NCBI RefSeq assembly: GCF_000969645.2
Contig: NZ_CP014222.1
Coordinates: 1,925,740-1,989,739 of the forward strand
Reading direction: 5' to 3'
Length of the DNA stretch: 64,000 bases
Source: Janthinobacterium sp. B9-8
GTDB lineage: Bacteria; Pseudomonadota; Gammaproteobacteria; Burkholderiales; Chitinibacteraceae
Made by a program: the position numbers and the translations under genes. Below, in pieces: positions 59,461-64,000 of the stretch. Below the pieces are notes generated by a model. It had not been told where the DNA came from and made no database searches. It worked only from the letters and a program-made list of their open reading frames with translations. Position 1 is the stretch's first letter, and every line of letters begins with the position of its first letter.

Positions 59461-61149
59461 CTACTCGCTCACATGTTCAATTTGCAGCTGCACCACGCGG
59501 TTGCCGCGGAACTCGTTTACGCCTATGCGGTACACCGCAATGATTTTGGGCGGCAGCGGGTCGGCATGGCCAAAGCGCATGGCGTCCAGCACTAGGCCAT
59601 GCGGATTGGCGAGTTTGAGCTTTAAGTGCCGCTCACCCACCAGCCGCTGCTCAACCACGCTGAATTCGCCCTGGAACACCGGCGCAGGGAAGCCCTGCCC
59701 CCAGACTTGTTTGTCTAACGTTTCAGCCACGTCCAGCGCAAAAAGCTCGGTGGACAGCTCGCCATCGGTTTCAATTTTTCGCTCTAGCGTGTCGGCATTC
59801 ATCAGCTCATGGCATACCAACTCAAACGCGGCTTTAAAACGTGCAAAGTCAGCCTGGCGCAGGCTTAAACCCGCAGCCATGGCGTGGCCACCAAATTTCA
59901 GGATTAAATCGGGGTGGCGCTTGGATACCAAATCCAGCGCATCACGCAGATGCAGGCCCGGGATGGAGCGGCCCGAGCCTTTGATTTCATCGTCATTGCC
60001 ATCGGCAAACACGATGGTTGGGCGGTGAAAGCGATCTTTCATTCTGGAGGCAATAATCCCCACCACGCCCTGATGCCAATCGCCTTGATAAAGGCTGATA
60101 CTGTAAGCGTCTTCTACATCGATGCCTGCCAAAATGGCTTCCGCCTCGGCGCGCATGCCCACTTCAATCTCGCGCCGTTCGCGGTTCATGCCATCCAGCT
60201 CTTTAGCCAGCGGCGTGGCTGCGGCTTCTGAATCGGCCAAGAGACAAGCGATTCCTAGGCTCATATCGTCCAGACGCCCTGCCGCATTCAGCCTTGGCCC
60301 CAACGTAAAGCCCAGATCAAAACAAGATGCTTTGTAAGGCAAACGCCCCGCTGCAGTAAACAAGGCCAAGACACCAGCACTGGCCCGCCCTGCCCGCATG
60401 CGTTTCAGGCCCTGCTCCACCAGAATGCGATTATTGCCATCCAGCCTCACCACATCAGCCACCGTGCCCAAGGCAACCAAATCCAGCAGCGTCGCTAGAT
60501 TTGGCTCTTTGATGCCTGCAAAAACCTGCCGCTCGCGCAGCTCGGCTCGCAGCGCCATCAGCACATAAAACATCACGCCTACACCTGCCAGATTTTTACT
60601 GGCAAAAGTACAACCCGGCTGATTCGGGTTCACAATCAGCGTGGCGGGCAATTCATCACCTGGTAAGTGGTGATCGGTAATCAGCACATCAATGCCCCGC
60701 GCCTGGGCTGCAGCCACACCGGCCACGCTGGCTATGCCGTTATCCACCGTTAAGATTAAATCCGGCGATTTTTGCGCCGCCAGCTCGACGATTTCTGGCG
60801 TAAGGCCATAGCCATATTCAAAGCGATTGGGCACCACAAAATCGACCACCGCGCCCAGCATCGCCAAACCACGCATCCCCACCGCACAAGCCGTTGCGCC
60901 ATCGGCATCATAATCAGCCACGATCAGAATGTGCTCTTTCGCAGCTATCGCATCCGCAAGGCGCTTGCCCGCTTCAATAATATTTTTTAAGCCATGAAAA
61001 GGCAGCAAATGCACCAACTCGTGCTCCAGCTCGGAGCGGCTGGCAATACCGCGAGCCGCATACAAACGGGCTTCTAGCGGGGACAAGCCTTGCTCACAAA
61101 GCAGAGATTCGGCGGCGGAAGGGACAATACGGGGGGAAATGGTGGTCAT
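59461..61149 (-). CDS. recJ: Single-stranded-DNA-specific exonuclease RecJ
   Basis: 5'-3' ssDNA exonuclease of DHH family, for recombination and mismatch repair. From ATG 61149 it has 562 residues. Motif I is ADYDADGATA (about 78-87) and the DHH motif is ITDHHLPG (159-161). Other blocks are DLVALGTVADVV, GPRLNAAGRLDDM and KFGGHAMAAGLSL, followed by the OB-fold C-terminus. The frame extends upstream to 61212, but those residues lie inside a repeat and are atypical. The rpfE-like gene precedes it, a pairing common in betaproteobacteria. Confidence 0.95.
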   Translation of the reverse strand: MTTISPRIVPSAAESLLCEQGLSPLEARLYAARGIASRSELEHELVHLLPFHGLKNIIEAGKRLADAIAAKEHILIVADYDADGATACAVGMRGLAMLGAVVDFVVPNRFEYGYGLTPEIVELAAQKSPDLILTVDNGIASVAGVAAAQARGIDVLITDHHLPGDELPATLIVNPNQPGCTFASKNLAGVGVMFYVLMALRAELRERQVFAGIKEPNLATLLDLVALGTVADVVRLDGNNRILVEQGLKRMRAGRASAGVLALFTAAGRLPYKASCFDLGFTLGPRLNAAGRLDDMSLGIACLLADSEAAATPLAKELDGMNRERREIEVGMRAEAEAILAGIDVEDAYSISLYQGDWHQGVVGIIASRMKDRFHRPTIVFADGNDDEIKGSGRSIPGLHLRDALDLVSKRHPDLILKFGGHAMAAGLSLRQADFARFKAAFELVCHELMNADTLERKIETDGELSTELFALDVAETLDKQVWGQGFPAPVFQGEFSVVEQRLVGERHLKLKLANPHGLVLDAMRFGHADPLPPKIIAVYRIGVNEFRGNRVVQLQIEHVSE

Positions 61150-61188
61150 GGCTGACTCGAAGTGACGGATATAAAAACTTCTAAAACT

Positions 61189-61387
61189 AACTTCTGTGGA
61201 CACAAAAAACACAGCGTTTAAAGGCAGAACACGGAGAAAAAACTAAGGCTAGACCACGGTACGCCTAAAACTAAACGACGACTTTATCATTTTTGAGAGC
61301 CAGACTAAGGCGTAAAAAGTGATGAAAAACCTTTACGATTCTCTCTGTGTGCTCTGTGTTCTTCATGGGCTCTGTGTCTACAGACCT
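61189..61387. repeat. Dispersed long-inverted-repeat element, copy 5 (type I)
   Basis: Left end AACTTCTGTGGACACAAAA, with AGAACACGGAGAAAAAAC further in. The right end is CTCTGTGTCTACAGACC, with CTCTGTGTGCTCTGTGTTCT inside. It fills the whole gap between recJ and the rpfE-like gene, ending three bases before the latter's stop region. Confidence 0.82.
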
Positions 61388-61389
61388 TT

Positions 61390-62394
61390 TTAGCCCGAGG
61401 CAAACGCCCAAGGTAACTTCGGCTTTTGCCAGATCTTCCAGCGTAAGGATCGGTCTGTTTGCAGGGCGAGGCCCAGCTCCGGGAAGGTGATCGCTAGCGA
61501 TTTACGCTTACCAGATTTTAAATCAGCCAAGAGCGGTGCAAACCAGTCTTTTTCTAATGCCAGCCAGCCCTCACGCCAATCGTGAGCATTGCCGTAGCAG
61601 GCCCCTAGTCGTAGATGATCAAGCATCACCAAGGCGTCACCGCTTGGCAGTGCGGCAGCGTTGGCAGGAAGGGGCTGCACCTCTGAGCCACCGATATGCA
61701 TCAGACCACGCAGCAGTAAATCATCTGCATAAACAGGCAGCTCGAGCACAACGGGGGTATCGGCAACGGGATAATGGGAGCCGCCCCACAGCCATAGACT
61801 ATTGATGGTTTGTGCGTCGCTACGCTTATCATTCACGGCATGGGTGTAGAGATACATCTGAATTTCATTGAGCAGACGATGCCACTGTAGCGCGTCCGTG
61901 CCCTTAGGCAAGAGCGTGTTGATATCTCGGCCAATGGCGGCATCGAGTGATGTCCACATGAGCTGTGGATCTGCAGGTAAGCGTACATACCAGCGCGTTG
62001 GCGTGGCAGCCACAAACAGCATGCCGTCTTCACTAAATACGCTATTCAAACCTGCCACCAGCGCATCTGCCTCGGCTTGGCTCATTTGAAAATGATGCGC
62101 ATCAAACAACAGCAGACCATCTCGCTCAATTTTAAGATGTACCGGATCGGCCCTTAGCCAAAAGCCCCCTTGGGCCGCGGGCTGATCCAAACCCAGTGTT
62201 AAAGCTGCCGCAGGTAAACTCTCCATGCCAAACAGCCCTGCCAGCCATGACTCTACCGTTTGCCTGTGCGCAGGCAGGCGCTCGCCACGGCCGCACAGCA
62301 GCGCCGTTGCGGGCAAATCTAAGCCGGTAGTAATAAAGCGACACTGATCCAAATCGGGCCAGTCGGCATAAGAAATAACAAGATGAAGTGACAT
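61390..62394 (-). CDS. RpfE-like/alkaline-phosphatase-superfamily-like protein of unknown function
   Basis: A 334-residue protein with no signal peptide. The N-terminus (MSLHLVISYADWPDLDQCRF) and C-terminus (LALQTDRSLRWKIWQKPKLPW) resemble proteins found next to recJ in beta- and gammaproteobacteria and called RpfE or phosphoglycerate-mutase-like. I see no metal-binding or catalytic motif to support an enzyme role. Its main support is full-length, backbone-like coding and conserved neighbourhood. The name is tentative and function unknown. Confidence 0.75.
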   Translation of the reverse strand: MSLHLVISYADWPDLDQCRFITTGLDLPATALLCGRGERLPAHRQTVESWLAGLFGMESLPAAALTLGLDQPAAQGGFWLRADPVHLKIERDGLLLFDAHHFQMSQAEADALVAGLNSVFSEDGMLFVAATPTRWYVRLPADPQLMWTSLDAAIGRDINTLLPKGTDALQWHRLLNEIQMYLYTHAVNDKRSDAQTINSLWLWGGSHYPVADTPVVLELPVYADDLLLRGLMHIGGSEVQPLPANAAALPSGDALVMLDHLRLGACYGNAHDWREGWLALEKDWFAPLLADLKSGKRKSLAITFPELGLALQTDRSLRWKIWQKPKLPWAFASG

Positions 62395-62459
62395 AGGGGA
62401 GTTTTACAGGTGGGTTTGCTTAGGCGTAAAAACGAGGTGTTAGTTCAATTGCTAAGTAA

Positions 62460-62497
62460 GGTAGGGTGGGCACGATAAGACGTGTACCCACCCTACC
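62460..62497. repeat. GGTAGGGTGGG intergenic hairpin
   Basis: 11-base arms GGTAGGGTGGG/CCCACCCTACC with inner CACG/CGTG, lying between the RIO kinase and the rpfE-like gene. It resembles the hairpin after mltB. No T run follows in the minus direction, so it is more likely a palindromic repeat than a terminator. Confidence 0.7.
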
Positions 62498-62529
62498 TTT
62501 GTTTATATGAAGTAACGCAAGCTAGCTAA

Positions 62530-63378
62530 TCAGTCTTCTTCCAGCTGAAAGCGGCGGCGATTGAGCTCTTCTTCTTTCACGCTATCGATTTCACGCATCA
62601 GGCCACGTACATCCGCTTTTTTCTCGCTGCGGCGGGCACGGCCAGTCAGCACAACGTCGGGATGCAACTCACCTTTCTCGTAATGGCTCCAAATCTCGAA
62701 GGCGTAATCGGTATTCAGTAACTCTGGGGCAAACTGACCAAAGTAAGTTGCCAAATTACCCACATCGCGCTCCAGCATACTAAACGCGCTGTTGTTGCCT
62801 GCCGCATCCACAGCCTGTGGCAAGTCGATAATCACAGGGCCATCTGCATCGACCAGAATATTGTATTCGGATAAGTCGCCATGAATCACGCCGGCGCAAA
62901 GCATTAATACCACTTGCTTGATTAGCATGGCGTGATAAGCCAAAGCCACTGTATGGCTCAGCACAACATCATTTAAACGTGGAGCAGCGTGGCCTGCGGC
63001 GTCGGTAACCAGCTCCATCAAGAGCACGCCTTCAAAGCAGTTGTATGGGGTAGGAACGCGCACGCCTGCCGCGGCTAAACGGTGTAAAGCGTCTACTTCG
63101 GCGGTTTGCCAGACTTCTTCAGCCATTTTGCGGCCATAACGGCTGCCTTTTTCCATAGCACGGGCATCACGCGAGCCTCTAACCTTACGCCCTTCTTGGT
63201 AGGCCGCGTTTTGTTTAAAGCTACGCTGATTCGCTTCTTTGTAAACCTTGGCGCAGCGAACGTCGTCGCCACAGCGCACTACGTAAACCACGGCTTCTTT
63301 GCCACTCATCAGCTGGCGGAGTACTTCATCAACAAGTCCATTCTGAACAAGCGGTTCTAATCTTTTCGGGGTTTTCAT
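62530..63378 (-). CDS. RIO-type serine/threonine protein kinase (PA4780-like)
   Basis: A 282-residue atypical kinase. Nucleotide region SGKEAVVYVV (25-34) with Lys44 in RCAKVYKEAN, catalytic loop VIHGDLSEYNILVD (Asp168, Asn173), and metal-binding Asp185 in IIDLPQAVD replacing DFG as in RIO kinases. Bacterial members are of unknown role; ribosome maturation is the archaeal/eukaryotic role. The basic C-terminal tail (GRARRSEKKADVRG) is typical of this bacterial group. Confidence 0.9.
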   Translation of the reverse strand: MKTPKRLEPLVQNGLVDEVLRQLMSGKEAVVYVVRCGDDVRCAKVYKEANQRSFKQNAAYQEGRKVRGSRDARAMEKGSRYGRKMAEEVWQTAEVDALHRLAAAGVRVPTPYNCFEGVLLMELVTDAAGHAAPRLNDVVLSHTVALAYHAMLIKQVVLMLCAGVIHGDLSEYNILVDADGPVIIDLPQAVDAAGNNSAFSMLERDVGNLATYFGQFAPELLNTDYAFEIWSHYEKGELHPDVVLTGRARRSEKKADVRGLMREIDSVKEEELNRRRFQLEED

Positions 63379-63608
63379 TTTCCAAAGTCCGGTATAAGCA
63401 AACAGCAGTGTGCCTTATGCCATAAATTCGCTTTTAGCGCAAAGATCGGAGCTAAAAAGGTTTTCCTTTGCGGCAGATATCCAACACATTTCTGACACCA
63501 AGCATGCAAAACAAAAAAGCTTTCACTCTTCACCCCCAAGCAGCAGAACGCCAATTGAGCCTACCCAAACAGATATACTGTAAACAATCACCCGTTCAGA
63601 GATTCACT

Positions 63609-64000
63609 ATGTATTTAGGCCATTTGCATCACCACAACCTGCCACTGCCCGCCGCCATAGAAACCGCGCTGGATTATCTGCGCAGCACCGATTTCTCTAA
63701 AATGGAAATCGGTCGTTACCCCATTGATGGCGAACAGATGTTTGCCCTAGTGCAAACGCCCATCACCCAGACATGGGAAAGCGGCAAGCCAGAGTTTCAC
63801 GCCCGCTATATTGATATTCAGTATTTATTAGAAGGCGAAGAATTGATTGGCTACGCGATTGCCAATGACACGCTCACCAAAACACATGATCAGCTGGCGG
63901 AAAGAGATATCGCCTTTGTTGCTCCGATCAGCGACGAATCTAGACTGTATTTAAAACCGGGCATGTTCGCTATTTTTTACCCCGGCGAGCTGCATAAGCC
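63609..64000 (+). CDS. YhcH/YjgK/YiaL-family protein (5' part; runs off the window)
   Basis: The frame is open from the ATG at 63609 to the window end, 130 residues. It reads MYLGHLHHHNLPLPAAIETA, with EFHARYIDIQYLLEGEE and PGMFAIFYPGELHK, the family pattern with His and Glu residues of a cupin-like metal site. Members are linked to sialic acid or uronate use and to beta-galactosidase-related metabolism (YhcH: N-acetylneuraminate). Only about 20-25 residues should be missing. Role here is not determined. Confidence 0.87.
   Translation, partial: MYLGHLHHHNLPLPAAIETALDYLRSTDFSKMEIGRYPIDGEQMFALVQTPITQTWESGKPEFHARYIDIQYLLEGEELIGYAIANDTLTKTHDQLAERDIAFVAPISDESRLYLKPGMFAIFYPGELHK

Overview
The window looks like a chromosomal segment of a Gram-negative betaproteobacterium, most likely a chitin- and protein-degrading member of the Neisseriales (Iodobacter/Chitinibacter-like; this is inference). 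The signs are outer-membrane proteins (TamA, FadL), the gene order tig-clpP-clpX-lon-hupB-tRNA(Val)-tRNA(Asp)-ppiD that is usual in betaproteobacteria, a recJ/rpfE-like pair, type II secretion genes gspLMN, and secreted M4 and M28 peptidases and a chitinase. Most of it is a dense housekeeping backbone. One gene-poor, visibly A/T-rich island lies at about 35.1-39.5 kb.

Layout. 1-3.8 kb: tamB (cut by the window edge), tamA and a separate 28-codon micro-gene with its own promoter, strong ribosome binding site and terminator. 4.3-13.5 kb: a fatty-acid beta-oxidation block, all on the minus strand: thiolase, FadN-type hydratase/dehydrogenase, FadL, FadE and a PsrA-like TetR regulator. The regulator's promoter carries a perfect PsrA-type palindrome, and a second, weaker box lies upstream of fadL. 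13.6-22.7 kb: YchJ, HAD phosphatase, 2-hydroxyacid dehydrogenase, DJ-1 protein, cheR, ubiD, mutarotase, PhaJ-like hydratase, a dienelactone-hydrolase-like protein, a LiuC-like hydratase, and a 57-codon ORF overlapping the end of liuC on the other strand. 22.9-31.5 kb: protein quality control (ppiD, lon, clpX, clpP, tig), hupB and two tRNAs. 32-35 kb: tRNA-Leu, gspLMN, glnB.

The island holds two small genes in a repeated setting. The first encodes a likely YopT/AvrPphB-type (C58) cysteine protease. The second looks like a very divergent relative with the same His-to-third-residue spacing. Both are followed by near-identical 65-bp repeats. The island also has three short GGGTCAG-bounded inverted-repeat elements and a truncated P2-type phage portal gene. 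It is the best candidate for an undescribed accessory system.

39.5-44.8 kb: secreted M28 aminopeptidase, M4 metalloprotease (both with C-terminal PPC domains) and a GH18 chitinase lipoprotein, plausible clients of the type II secretion machinery. 44.8-51.1 kb: tadA, recN, nadK, hrcA, mltB. 51.2-57.1 kb: a DUF2339-DUF3999-methyltransferase operon. 57.1-64 kb: a metzincin-like lipoprotein with a lamin-tail domain, recJ, an RpfE-like protein, a RIO-type kinase and the start of a YhcH/YjgK/YiaL gene. Five intergenic regions carry members of a dispersed long-inverted-repeat family (ends CTGTAGACACAG or AACCACAGAG), one of them nested inside another.
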